Part shown: piece after piece, positions 8,135 to 17,333 of the stretch
Layout: the number at the start of each line of letters is the position of its first letter
Numbering within the stretch: the stretch's first letter is position 1
NCBI GenBank assembly: GCA_964630905.1
Contig: CAZVWR010000001.1
Span: 142,288-206,287 of the forward strand
Reading direction: 5' to 3'
DNA length: 64,000 nucleotides
Source: JAGOEX01 sp964630905
GTDB taxonomy: Bacteria > UBP6 > UBA1177
Notes under the pieces: model-generated
The model's database searches: none
Seen by the model: the letters and a program-made list of their open reading frames with translations, nothing else
What the model was told of the DNA's origin: nothing
Position numbers and translations under genes: made by a program

Positions 8135-11100
8135 TTTTATTTCCGAAGATCAGATTGAAAAAGCGGCAATACAACTTCTGGTTGAAAAATATAATTACCG
8201 CACAATAAACTGCTACACAACCGATGTTGACGACTTAAACGACAAATCCAACCGTAAGTCAAAACAGGAAGTAGTGTTTTTTGATATTCTCAGAAAATAC
8301 GCAATAAAATTAAACTCTTCAATCCCGGAACATGTTGTTGAAAAAGCAATTGAAATTCTCACTGCCCGCCGTTATGCAATGTCACCGCTCCTTGCAAATA
8401 AAGAAATTTATAATCTTATCCGTGACGGAATTCCGATAGAATATGAAAACAAATCCGGAAAAACCGAACGGGAGACAGTCAGAATAATTGATTTCGGTAA
8501 TCCGGAAAACAACGACTTTCTTGTTGTAACTCAGCTCTGGATAAAAGGTGAAAGATATCCCAGAAGACCTGACATTCTCATTTATATCAATGGGTTGCCA
8601 TTAGTTTTTATTGAGTTGAAAAATTCAAACATTAAACTGCGTAACGCTTATGATGACAACTTGATAAACTACAGACGGGATATTCCGCTGCTGTTCAACT
8701 ATAACGCTTTGTGCATTCTTTCAAACGGACTGGAAACCAAAGTTGGCAGTTTGACAGCAGGTTATGAACATTTTTTCAATTGGCTCCGCCCGGATGATGA
8801 AAAAGAAAAGGTAAACTGCAAATCAATTGAAACTGACGGCACAAGTATTGAAAGGCTGATTCATGGAGTTTTTCCGAAAGACAGGATTATTGATTATATC
8901 GAAAACTTTATCCTTTATCACAAAGAAAGCACTAAAATCATTGCACAAAATCACCAGTTTTTAGGTGTGAACAATACAATAGAATCTTTTGAAAACCGTG
9001 AAAACAAAAATGGAAAACTTGGCGTTTTCTGGCATACACAAGGATCGGGGAAGAGTTTTTCAATGATTTTTCTGTCACGAAAGATTTTCCGTAAATTTAC
9101 AGGTAATTACACATTTGTTGTTATCACTGACCGTGAGGATCTGGATGGTCAGATTTACAGGAATTTCCTTGAAACCGGTGCAGTTAATAAAAATGAAGCG
9201 GCACGACCGAAAGATTCAGAACAGATGCGCAATTTTCTTGGCAGAAATATGCGGATTGTGTTTACACTCATTCAAAAATTCAGATTTGATAAAGGCAGAG
9301 AATATCCGGTTCTTTCAACCAGAAATGACATAATTGTGATTGTTGATGAAGCACATCGCACACAATATGCCTCTTTTGCTGAAAATATGAGAAAGGGACT
9401 CCCGAATGCTCAATATTTAGCATTTACCGGCACACCGCTTCTTGGAAAGGATCGCAAGACAAATAAATGGTTCGGTGATTATGTCAGTGAATATAATTAT
9501 GTCCAGTCTTCTGATGACGGTGCGACAGTGCCGCTTTATTATCAGAAAAGAGTTCCTGAAGTGCTGATTCAAAACGATAATCTGAATGATGAATTCTATC
9601 AGATTCTTGAAGATGCGGATCTTGATGAAAACGCTCAGAAAAAGCTTGAAAAAGAATACAGCACAGAGCTTGAAGTAATAAAACGGGATGACAGACTTGA
9701 AATAATTGCCAGAGATATTTTGGTACACTTTTCAGGGCGTGGATATCTTGGTAAAGGGATGGTGGTTTCTGTTGATAAATTCACCTGTGTAAAAATGTAT
9801 GACAAAGTTAAAAAGAATATTGCTGAAGAAATAAAAAGATCAATTGCAGAAAGAAATAGCAATGTGAACAGAAAAAACATTGATGTCATTCAGAAGAGAA
9901 TAGATTTTCTCAGATCCATTGAAATGGCTGTTGTTATAAGTGAAGATGCGGGTGAAGAGGAAAAGTTTGAAAAGCAGGGTCTGGACATTAAGTTGCATCG
10001 TAAAAAAATGAATCAGATTGATAAAAACGGGCATGATATTGAGTACCGGTTCAAAGATCCTGAAGATAATCTCAAGCTGGTTTTTGTGTGCGCAATGTGG
10101 CTGACAGGTTTTGATGCACCTACAGTTTCAACGCTTTATCTCGATAAACCCATGAAAGATCACACTTTGATGCAGACTATTGCCAGAGCAAATCGCGTAA
10201 CATCTTTTGAAATAAACGGAATATCTAAGAGAAATGGTGAAATAGTCGATTATTATAATGTTTTCAGGAACTTAAAAAAAGCGCTTTCTGTTTATGCGGC
10301 AGGTGATGACAGTAAAAGTCCGCTTCCTGTTCAGAATAAATCGAATCTTTTTAATTTGCTCGATGATGCTATTTTACAAGGAAAGGCGTTCTGCAGTTCA
10401 ATCAAGATTGATCTTGATCTAGTTTTTGAGTCAGATGAAACATTTAATAAGATCGGAATCTTCAGTTCTTTTGCTGATAAGCTCATGGAAAAAGATGCCC
10501 ACTGGAAGGAATTTAAAGTTTATCAAAATGCTGTCGCTTCACTTTACGAAGCGTGCAAACCGGAAATTCTTGGTGATAAATTCAGACCGCTTATTTCAGT
10601 TTTTGAGTATTTGAGAGGAGTTGTCGACTCAATTTTAGGTGGAGCGGATGTTGATGAAGTAAAGCAGAAAATTTCAGATTTTCTTGATTATAGTGTTGTT
10701 GCCGCCAACAAAGCAGAATTTATAAAAGAATCCTATGAAAAAGATCACATTATTAAAAGCGGGAAAATACTTAATCTCAGTGAGATCAATTTTGACAGAT
10801 TGAAACTTGAATTTAAACAAAAAGAATACAAAAATATTGAGATTGCTAACTTGCGCGAATTTATTGAGAAAAAACTTCAGGAAATGCTCAAGGAAAACAG
10901 TACCAGAACAAATTTTGCGCAAAAACTTCAGTCAATAATTGATAAATATAATTCAGGTGGCATGGCGACAGAAAATTTTTATGATGAGCTTTTAAAATAT
11001 ACTGAAAATCTGAAAGTTGAAGATGAGCGGCACATAAAAGAAGGGTTGAACAGGGATGAACTTGAACTTTTCGATATTTTGAAAAAAGAAAAAATGACAA

Positions 11101-11354
11101 AAGATGAAGAAATAAAAGTAAAAAATGCAGCAAAACATCTTCTGAAGCGACTTGTCGAAGAGCAACCGAAAGTTCTTGTTCAGGACTGGTTCAAAGATTC
11201 CCAGAGTAAAATAAAGGTGAAAACAGCAATTGACGAGGTTCTTGATTCGGAACTGCCTGTAACTTATCAGACAGATTTGTTTAAAGAAAAAAGTCAGAAA
11301 CTTTTTGATTTAATTTTCGAATATGCGTCCAAAGGTCAGAAGTGGGCGGCTTAA
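8127..11354 (+). CDS. hsdR: Type I restriction endonuclease subunit HsdR
   Basis: 1075-aa ATP-dependent translocase/endonuclease. The N-terminal nuclease region contains RRPDILIYINGLPLVFIELKN (about 150-170), the D...ExK nuclease core. Superfamily 2 motor motifs follow: Walker A in HTQGSGKS (about 306-310), DEAH in IVDEAHRTQY (about 407), and FTGTPL (about 433). Later come motif VI-like QTIARANRV and a long helical C-terminus for binding the methylase core. Length is normal. The start overlaps hsdS by eight bases, so the operon is uninterrupted, and nothing suggests inactivation. A strong hairpin follows 30 bases after the stop. Confidence 0.95.
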   Translation: MPNFISEDQIEKAAIQLLVEKYNYRTINCYTTDVDDLNDKSNRKSKQEVVFFDILRKYAIKLNSSIPEHVVEKAIEILTARRYAMSPLLANKEIYNLIRDGIPIEYENKSGKTERETVRIIDFGNPENNDFLVVTQLWIKGERYPRRPDILIYINGLPLVFIELKNSNIKLRNAYDDNLINYRRDIPLLFNYNALCILSNGLETKVGSLTAGYEHFFNWLRPDDEKEKVNCKSIETDGTSIERLIHGVFPKDRIIDYIENFILYHKESTKIIAQNHQFLGVNNTIESFENRENKNGKLGVFWHTQGSGKSFSMIFLSRKIFRKFTGNYTFVVITDREDLDGQIYRNFLETGAVNKNEAARPKDSEQMRNFLGRNMRIVFTLIQKFRFDKGREYPVLSTRNDIIVIVDEAHRTQYASFAENMRKGLPNAQYLAFTGTPLLGKDRKTNKWFGDYVSEYNYVQSSDDGATVPLYYQKRVPEVLIQNDNLNDEFYQILEDADLDENAQKKLEKEYSTELEVIKRDDRLEIIARDILVHFSGRGYLGKGMVVSVDKFTCVKMYDKVKKNIAEEIKRSIAERNSNVNRKNIDVIQKRIDFLRSIEMAVVISEDAGEEEKFEKQGLDIKLHRKKMNQIDKNGHDIEYRFKDPEDNLKLVFVCAMWLTGFDAPTVSTLYLDKPMKDHTLMQTIARANRVTSFEINGISKRNGEIVDYYNVFRNLKKALSVYAAGDDSKSPLPVQNKSNLFNLLDDAILQGKAFCSSIKIDLDLVFESDETFNKIGIFSSFADKLMEKDAHWKEFKVYQNAVASLYEACKPEILGDKFRPLISVFEYLRGVVDSILGGADVDEVKQKISDFLDYSVVAANKAEFIKESYEKDHIIKSGKILNLSEINFDRLKLEFKQKEYKNIEIANLREFIEKKLQEMLKENSTRTNFAQKLQSIIDKYNSGGMATENFYDELLKYTENLKVEDERHIKEGLNRDELELFDILKKEKMTKDEEIKVKNAAKHLLKRLVEEQPKVLVQDWFKDSQSKIKVKTAIDEVLDSELPVTYQTDLFKEKSQKLFDLIFEYASKGQKWAA

Positions 11355-11384
11355 ACTGATTTAATTCAATTCATTAAACTCAAT

Positions 11385-11411
11385 AATGAAAACAAAACAT
11401 TTGTTTTCATT
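11385..11411 (+). terminator. Terminator-like hairpin ending the R-M operon
   Basis: AATGAAAACAAA (11385-11396), a 3-base loop, then TTTGTTTTCATT (11400-11411): a perfect 12-bp inverted repeat followed by TAATTTTTG. The stem is AT-rich, but the T-run on the 3' side fits intrinsic termination. Near-perfect symmetry means it could act in either direction. Confidence 0.7.
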
Positions 11412-11422
11412 TAATTTTTGTA

Positions 11423-11450
11423 TTGACTGCCACACCCTTTTCTGTTAGGT
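11423..11450 (+). promoter_or_regulatory. Candidate promoter for the M23 peptidase gene
   Basis: TTGACT (11423-11428), a 16-base spacer and TTAGGT (11445-11450), located directly after the R-M terminator hairpin. The -35 is good and the -10 weak. AGGAG follows at 11473-11477. Confidence 0.4.
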
Positions 11451-11494
11451 TTTGCCGTTGTTTTTTCTAATCAGGAGCGGCAGTTTCGATTTTG

Positions 11495-12973
11495 ATGAAA
11501 AACCGTGGTCAGAACAGAATATTCTTCATCCTTATTGCTGTAGCGGTTCTTCTTGTTCTCCTGATCGTCTTCCACGACACTCCCCAAGTTGAAGAAAGTA
11601 CAGTTGAAGAAAATGCTGTTATTCCTCAAAAAGTTGAAGAGAGTTCACCGCCCGCTGAATCGGCAAAGATCAAAGAAACTGTTGAAGAAACTGTTGTTGA
11701 AACACTGCCTGAATCTGTTGTTGCCGGCAAGAATGGAGATGAGGAAGGGAACACCTCGGTTCCTGAAGAGCCGATAGAAAAAGATAAAACTTCTGAAATT
11801 GACGCTGAAGGGTTCATTCACGGAAAAATACTTCCAAAAAAAGGGTTTGAGGAAGCGCTTTTGAAACTTCCGGGAATTCAGCTTTCCCACACAATGGAGA
11901 TTATCAACGCGATAAGATACGATGTTGACTTAAGCCAGATAAAGGCTGGCGAAGATTTCAAAGTGAAGCTTTCAAAAGAAGGTGTGGTGGAAGAGTTCGT
12001 CTTCTATCCCGACATCATCACTTTCCACATTTTAAAAAGAGATCCTGCTGACAGAAAACTTAAATATACCCAGAAAATAATGCCGACTGAAAAAAGATAC
12101 AGGATAATCGAGGGAGAAATAGAAACCACCTTGAATCAGGCACTTATAGATAGAGAAGATGTCACCAGAACTATCCGCGGAGTTACTAACGGAATTCTCG
12201 AATGTATAGTCAGCTTCAGGACAGACGCAAGAAAAGGTGACAGATACAGAATCCTTGTCGAGGATAAATTCTACAATGACCAGTTAGTACCGGGCTCAAA
12301 AATACTTTACGCTTCATACGAAGGAAAAAGAGCTGGACTCAACGAAGCGTTCAGATTTGAAGATACCGATCCGAAATCTGCTTTCAACGCCCATTACACA
12401 AAAGAAGGAAAAGCGCTTATCCCCAGTGCAATGCGGCTTCCCGTTGACAGAGTTCACATTACAAGCCCTTTTGGGATGAGAAGACATCCTGTGACTGGAC
12501 AGCGCTCATTTCATAACGGTGTCGATTACGGCGGACCTGTGGGAGACCCGATATATGCAGTAGCTCCAGGCAAAGTCATAGAAGCAAAAACAACTGATTA
12601 CGGTGGAAAACAGATAACGATCCAGCATGCGGACAGAAGTCAGACATACTACCTTCATCTCAACAGTTTTATGGTGAGAGCAGGAGCAGCTGTAGGTCCC
12701 AGACAGAAGATCGGCACGATGGGAAGAACTGGAAGAGTTACAGGCCCGCATCTTCATTTCGGGATAAAAAGTCCGCGTGGTGAATGGCTTAATCCTTTGA
12801 AAATAAAGATGATCGCCGCTCCGCAGCTTGACGGAACCAGATTCAGTAAATTCAAAAGTCAGATGAAAGATACTGTGATCCTTCTTAACGACACCGAAAA
12901 ATATCAGGAATGGCTTAGAAAATACGATGAAGGCCCTCAGCCCGAAGAATTCTATAAGCAGTATGAACTTTAA
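11495..12973 (+). CDS. M23-family (LytM/NlpD-like) murein endopeptidase
   Basis: 492 aa. An N-terminal signal anchor (residues ~6-25, IFFILIAVAVLLVLLIVF) is followed by a Glu/Val/Pro-rich linker to about residue 100, then a ~200-aa opacity/LysM-like region with extended beta structure. The C-terminal zinc peptidase has the HxxxD ligand site (FHNGVDYGG, about 338-346) and the HxH site (GPHLHFGIKSP, about 418), preceded by ITSPFGMRRHPVTG. Both metal sites are intact, so it should cleave peptidoglycan cross-bridges from an inner-membrane anchor. An ATG at 11495 is preferred to the in-frame TTG at 11492; the AGGAG is 17 bases upstream of the ATG, rather far, so the start is not certain. Nearby genes include a second cell-wall enzyme (amidase). 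Confidence 0.9.
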   Translation: MKNRGQNRIFFILIAVAVLLVLLIVFHDTPQVEESTVEENAVIPQKVEESSPPAESAKIKETVEETVVETLPESVVAGKNGDEEGNTSVPEEPIEKDKTSEIDAEGFIHGKILPKKGFEEALLKLPGIQLSHTMEIINAIRYDVDLSQIKAGEDFKVKLSKEGVVEEFVFYPDIITFHILKRDPADRKLKYTQKIMPTEKRYRIIEGEIETTLNQALIDREDVTRTIRGVTNGILECIVSFRTDARKGDRYRILVEDKFYNDQLVPGSKILYASYEGKRAGLNEAFRFEDTDPKSAFNAHYTKEGKALIPSAMRLPVDRVHITSPFGMRRHPVTGQRSFHNGVDYGGPVGDPIYAVAPGKVIEAKTTDYGGKQITIQHADRSQTYYLHLNSFMVRAGAAVGPRQKIGTMGRTGRVTGPHLHFGIKSPRGEWLNPLKIKMIAAPQLDGTRFSKFKSQMKDTVILLNDTEKYQEWLRKYDEGPQPEEFYKQYEL

Positions 12974-12977
12974 ATCG

Positions 12978-14816
12978 CTATCTTAAATTGGCAGAAAGCT
13001 CGAATCTGTAGGCCCTGTATGCGGAAAACTGGGTGTTAGGATATTCGTCATCGATATATCTTTTGAAGAACATGCTATTCAGTTCGGTATTGTCTTCGGG
13101 ATCGACTTCGACAATTAGTGCTCCAACCGGTCCGTCACCGTACAGCATCTTGAGCTGATCAGGAAAAAATGATGAACCGATCGAACCTGAAGTTATAAGC
13201 CGGTTGCCGTTTTCGAGCTCATTTGCTCCGCTGACAACAATGCTCAGAGAATACCACATCGGATCATTTTCAAGAACATATTCCCACACCTGTTTAATTG
13301 TTCCGCCGTAACCGTCTTTTTTATCCGGAACTATTTCATATTCAACCGCCCTGCTGTAAAAAGTTGAATAAATGGGCGGATAACCGAAATTTCTTGCCAG
13401 ACCGTTATCAAATATCATGACATTGCCGTTTTTAAGAAGTACCGGAGTATGCTGTCTGAAAGGCCATGCAAAATCTTCGTGATCTTTAAATCCGTTGAGA
13501 ACTTCGGCATCTGTTATCTCTTTGCCATCCTTATCAACAGGTGTAAGAAGAAATTCCTGATATCTGAAATCAAATGAACTGTAAGACTCGTTCGGTTTGC
13601 CGGCAATCGGCATTCTGTCAATAACATATTTATCGCCTTTGAAATCACCTATCTTCGTTGTCGCATCAGCTTCATCATAACCCTCAACAAGAGAATCGCT
13701 GAAACCGTCACTGTCCTCATCATCAATAACAGCGACAATGTGAGGAGCGAGGAACCATTTCAGATATCCGGAGTGAGTTATTTTCGCCACACCGGAGCGC
13801 TGTGAACCGAGAATTACTGAATCATCTTCAGCGTTGTACCAGATAGCGTTGTTGTGTACCGGATCGTTTTTCTGACCAGCAGGGTCATTGCCTTCTGTCA
13901 ACGGAACATCATAAAAAAGGTCACACACATCGGGGAAAGTCTTTCTCAGGTCCCATGTGCCTCTGAGCTGGTTATTTGCCGGATTTATCTCTATCATTCT
14001 GTCTTCTATCCACGGATCGTCGATCTTGCTGACACCGAGAATAATGTTTCCGTCGTCCTTGATAACAATATCGTGATGAATTTCGGTGTAGCCGTGCGGC
14101 TCAACATCCCATTTTTCGATCTCGTTGCCCATGAAATCATATTTATAGAGAATGCTTGCTCCATCCGAAGTGTAAAGATATCCGTCGTGAATTATTATCG
14201 GGAAAGCCGCCGCATAAGGAAATTCGGTGTACCACCTTATCCTTCCTGACTGATCAACTGCTATAGCACTCATTTCAGGCCTTTCTCTTGGTGTGAAAAG
14301 CCAATTTACGATCGTCCAACCGCTCTCGATCTTTCCAGTAAGCTCAACTTCAGGAAAATTCTTTGGAAGCGGAGCAGTTTTTATTTTGAACTCTCTTTCT
14401 TGAACAAGGTTTTTATCTTTGTCAAATGCTTTTATGACAACGGTGTTCTCAAAATCGGGGAAAAGACCAAGCACCGGAACTTCAGTCCTGTCATTCAATC
14501 CAGCGAGTGAATATTCTTTTTCAAGATCCTTTGACACTCCGTCGATATCCTTGACTGCTACAGAAACAGAAGTGTGGCTTCCGACCAGCCAGACACTTAT
14601 GGATGCAGAAAGAGGAATATTTCCTGATGGATTAAGAACCGGCTCGTCAAAAAGTTCCCACTCGTCGTTTGATTCATTATCAGTATCTTCGTTATCTGTC
14701 ACTTCATTGTCCGTAACATTTTCATCATCTTTTTCGTTGTTTTTGCTTTCTCCACAACTCACAATGAAAACAAAAACAAGCAGAATCTGAAAAAAAACTG
14801 TCAGAAACCTTTTCAT
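12978..14816 (-). CDS. Arylsulfotransferase (AssT-like) lipoprotein
   Basis: 612 aa. The N-terminus is a type II signal peptide ending in the lipobox IVSC, followed by an Asp/Glu/Asn/Thr spacer of ~25 residues. The body matches arylsulfate sulfotransferase, a six-bladed beta-propeller moving sulfate between phenolic esters. Family histidine motifs are visible: EIHHDIVIKDDG (about 245), HNNAIWYN (about 320) and RQHTPVLLKNGNVMIFDNG (about 453), which carries the catalytic histidine of AssT. Known AssT enzymes are periplasmic and need a disulfide from DsbL; here the enzyme is probably lipid-anchored. The start at 14816 is chosen for its lipobox and the GAGGGGTG ribosome site at 14821-14828. It lies 19 bases after the amidase stop, in the same operon. 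Confidence 0.85.
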   Translation of the reverse strand: MKRFLTVFFQILLVFVFIVSCGESKNNEKDDENVTDNEVTDNEDTDNESNDEWELFDEPVLNPSGNIPLSASISVWLVGSHTSVSVAVKDIDGVSKDLEKEYSLAGLNDRTEVPVLGLFPDFENTVVIKAFDKDKNLVQEREFKIKTAPLPKNFPEVELTGKIESGWTIVNWLFTPRERPEMSAIAVDQSGRIRWYTEFPYAAAFPIIIHDGYLYTSDGASILYKYDFMGNEIEKWDVEPHGYTEIHHDIVIKDDGNIILGVSKIDDPWIEDRMIEINPANNQLRGTWDLRKTFPDVCDLFYDVPLTEGNDPAGQKNDPVHNNAIWYNAEDDSVILGSQRSGVAKITHSGYLKWFLAPHIVAVIDDEDSDGFSDSLVEGYDEADATTKIGDFKGDKYVIDRMPIAGKPNESYSSFDFRYQEFLLTPVDKDGKEITDAEVLNGFKDHEDFAWPFRQHTPVLLKNGNVMIFDNGLARNFGYPPIYSTFYSRAVEYEIVPDKKDGYGGTIKQVWEYVLENDPMWYSLSIVVSGANELENGNRLITSGSIGSSFFPDQLKMLYGDGPVGALIVEVDPEDNTELNSMFFKRYIDDEYPNTQFSAYRAYRFELSANLR

Positions 14817-14835
14817 AATACACCCCTCGCAAAAA

Positions 14836-16038
14836 TTATTTTTTCTCATTTGCGGTCTTTGCGATCGCATCAAGCACTGAAACAGCAATATCATCAAGAT
14901 AGTTGTCTTTGAGCAGTAATCCTCTTTCCATTTTATTTGTAAGATACCCGATCTCAAGCAGCAGTGAAGGCATCCTCGCTCCGACCAGAACATAAAAAAG
15001 GGCCCCTTTTTTGTAGCCCCTTACTTTAACATCGTGTTTTTTCAGATTCTCCTTGAGTCCGACACCTATCGAAGTGGCATAATTGAGACTGTCCTTCACA
15101 AAATAGCTCATCGTCATGTCAACAAGGATCGTGTTAAGAAGTGATGCTGAATCACTGATCTTATTTTCGACCATTGCAAGCTTGTCTGTATAATTATCTC
15201 TTGTATTATCAAGGTGATACACTTCAAGCCCGCCTACATTCGCATCGCTGAAAGAATTTGCATGAAGTGAAATAAAAAGATCTCCGTTCATTGTGTTTGC
15301 AATGGCCGCCCTTTCTTCAAGGGGAAGAAAAACATCCTTGTCCCTTGTAAGCTTAATTTCTATCGAGTCATACTTTTGCGAAAGTTTTTTTATCCTTTTT
15401 GCAAGATTGAAAACTATATCTTTTTCATAAAGCTTTCCGACAACTGCACCGGGGTCCTTTCCGCCATGCCCCGGATCTATTACAACAATTCTTTTCTTTT
15501 TTGCGGGAGGCACTTTCTTTTGTTCTTTTTCCTTAGTTTTTTCAGACACTTTACTTTCTTTTACTTCCGACTTTTTCTCAACTTCAACAGGTTTCTTTCC
15601 GTAGTAATCTATCACTATTCTCCACGGCTCTTCCATCTCGATGACATTGTAGCTTTCGACCTTGCCTGTATCGAGGACTATCCTTATCCCGGTATCTCTC
15701 TTTCCCATCCTTATCCCTTTGAGAAATGAGTCGTATTTAACATCGGGAAGTGTGAAACCGTCAGCATCAACTGCAAGAAGATCAATATATATCCTGTCGG
15801 CATTCTCCCCTTTAAGAAGGTTATATTTATACTTCACCTTGTCACTTGGATATATCGCGACACGGATTGAACTTTCACCCGGCCAAACCTTGATATCATT
15901 GAGTATTTTGTCAGGCTTCGCTTTAGTAAGCTCAGTCAGAAGATCTGTAAGCGATGCCCTGTCCTCATCTTTTATTGAATCACCCGCAGACAAAGAAATA
16001 ACAAGAAAAAAAGAGATAAATGCTAAAAACCTTTTCAT
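14836..16038 (-). CDS. N-acetylmuramoyl-L-alanine amidase with AMIN domain
   Basis: 400 aa. A Sec signal peptide (MKRFLAFISFFLVISLSAG) precedes an AMIN domain (about 40-140: IKVWPGESSIRVAIYPSD), which targets the enzyme to septal or outer-envelope peptidoglycan. A Lys/Glu-rich linker (about 150-180) leads to an Amidase_3 domain with zinc ligands and catalytic residues in VIDPGHGGKDPGAV (about 186), SLHANSF (about 256) and LLEIGYLTN (about 358, catalytic Glu). This is the AmiB/AmiC architecture that splits daughter-cell septa. All expected residues are present. No clear inhibitory helix is evident. It is the promoter-proximal gene of a pair with the arylsulfotransferase. Confidence 0.92.
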   Translation of the reverse strand: MKRFLAFISFFLVISLSAGDSIKDEDRASLTDLLTELTKAKPDKILNDIKVWPGESSIRVAIYPSDKVKYKYNLLKGENADRIYIDLLAVDADGFTLPDVKYDSFLKGIRMGKRDTGIRIVLDTGKVESYNVIEMEEPWRIVIDYYGKKPVEVEKKSEVKESKVSEKTKEKEQKKVPPAKKKRIVVIDPGHGGKDPGAVVGKLYEKDIVFNLAKRIKKLSQKYDSIEIKLTRDKDVFLPLEERAAIANTMNGDLFISLHANSFSDANVGGLEVYHLDNTRDNYTDKLAMVENKISDSASLLNTILVDMTMSYFVKDSLNYATSIGVGLKENLKKHDVKVRGYKKGALFYVLVGARMPSLLLEIGYLTNKMERGLLLKDNYLDDIAVSVLDAIAKTANEKK

Positions 16039-16136
16039 CTAAAAAACACCTGCCTGAATTCCCCCCGACAAAATCAGCAATTGTTCAAAGCACGAGACAT
16101 TATCAGATTTAAAATATCGTGTCAAATCGTTTAATA

Positions 16137-16164
16137 TTGTAATGATATATTATTTCTATATAAT
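16137..16164 (+). promoter_or_regulatory. Candidate promoter for the LDH2-GDPD pair
   Basis: TTGTAA (16137-16142), a 16-base spacer and a consensus TATAAT (16159-16164), 39 bases before the start codon. GGAGGGG follows at about 16192-16198. The region is divergent from the amidase gene. Confidence 0.55.
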
Positions 16165-16202
16165 CAGGTGTTCCTGTTTTTTTTCTTTTTTGGAGGGGTG
16201 TC

Positions 16203-17333
16203 ATGAGCTATGGCGACAACTACCGAGACTGCGTCTGGACCGACTTTACGCTTCTTGAGAATTTCATGAAAGATGTTTTCATAAAACTTGGTGCTCCTGC
16301 CCAAGATTCTGAAATAATTGCAGATGTTCTTATAACTGCTGACAAAAAGGGAATAGATTCACACGGTATCGGAAGATTCAAGCCGATATATGTTGACCGT
16401 ATAGATCAGGGAATACTTTTTCCCCATACTTTAATCAATGTTGTAAAAGAAACTGAAACTACGGCAGTGCTTGACGGCAATAACGGGATGGGTCATGTCA
16501 TTTCAAAAAAAGCGATGAACATGGCGATAGAAAAGGCCGGCAAATACGGAACAGGAATGGTAACTGTAAGAAATTCAAGCCATTACGGAATTGCAGGATA
16601 CTATGTCGATATGTGCTCAGATAACGATATGATAGGCATCACAGGAACAAATGCAAGACCATCTATCGCTCCTACTTTCGGAGTGGAAAACATGCTCGGA
16701 ACAAATCCGCTGACAATAGGTTTTCCCACTGATGAAGAGTTCCACTTCAATCTTGACTGTGCAACTTCAGTTACTCAACGGGGAAAGATCGAATCTTATG
16801 AACGGGCAGGAAAAAAACTCCCTGAAGGGTGGGTCGTAGGAAGTGACGGAAAAACAATGACCGATGCGAAAACAGTTCTTGAAGCTTTGACAAAAGGGAC
16901 TGCGGCACTCACTCCGCTCGGGGGTCTTGGCGAAGAAACAGCAGGATATAAAGGTTATGGATATGCAACAGCGGTAGAAGTTCTTTCAGCCGCCCTTTCA
17001 GATGCCAAATTCATGAAAGATCTCAACGGCTTAGATGAATCAGGGAAAAAGATTCCCTATCCTCTCGGACACTTTTTCATCGCAATAGACATAAAAAGTT
17101 TCATTGATCCCGCCATTTTCAGATCTATTGCCGGAACAATGATGCGTAATTTGAGAAATTCAACCAAAGCAAAGAACGCTGAAAGGATATACACCGCCGG
17201 GGAAAAGGAATATCTTGCATGGCAGTACCGCAAAGTTCACGGCTGTCCTGTTCCACCCGTTTTAAGAGAACAACTGACCGGTCTGAACACAAGATTCGGT
17301 CTTAATTACAAATTCCCGTGGGAGAATAAATGA
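16203..17333 (+). CDS. LDH2/MDH2-family NAD(P)-dependent 2-hydroxyacid dehydrogenase
   Basis: 376 aa. This belongs to the malate/L-lactate/ureidoglycolate dehydrogenase superfamily, unrelated to classical LDH. Diagnostic segments: DSHGIGRFKPIYVDRI (about 57), SSHYGIAGYY with the catalytic histidine (about 124), GTNARPSIAPTFG, the nucleotide-binding GTNPLTIGFP (about 165), and a late GYGYATAVEVLSAALS. The exact substrate (malate, lactate, sulfolactate, diketogulonate) cannot be deduced. GGAGGGG is directly upstream. The stop overlaps the following GDPD gene by ATGA, indicating translational coupling to phospholipid-headgroup turnover. Confidence 0.88.
   Translation: MSYGDNYRDCVWTDFTLLENFMKDVFIKLGAPAQDSEIIADVLITADKKGIDSHGIGRFKPIYVDRIDQGILFPHTLINVVKETETTAVLDGNNGMGHVISKKAMNMAIEKAGKYGTGMVTVRNSSHYGIAGYYVDMCSDNDMIGITGTNARPSIAPTFGVENMLGTNPLTIGFPTDEEFHFNLDCATSVTQRGKIESYERAGKKLPEGWVVGSDGKTMTDAKTVLEALTKGTAALTPLGGLGEETAGYKGYGYATAVEVLSAALSDAKFMKDLNGLDESGKKIPYPLGHFFIAIDIKSFIDPAIFRSIAGTMMRNLRNSTKAKNAERIYTAGEKEYLAWQYRKVHGCPVPPVLREQLTGLNTRFGLNYKFPWENK

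Noticed and set aside
13854..14249. 131-codon open frame on the + strand
   Set aside because: It lies wholly antisense inside the arylsulfotransferase gene, has no ribosome site and no recognisable protein features.
14816..14993. Upstream extension of the arylsulfotransferase to 14993
   Set aside because: The extra 59 residues overlap the amidase coding sequence and lack protein-like character; the lipobox signal peptide and ribosome site start at 14816.
15662..16042. 126-codon open frame on the + strand
   Set aside because: Antisense to the amidase N-terminal half; sequence is a mirror of that gene's codon use with no domain pattern.
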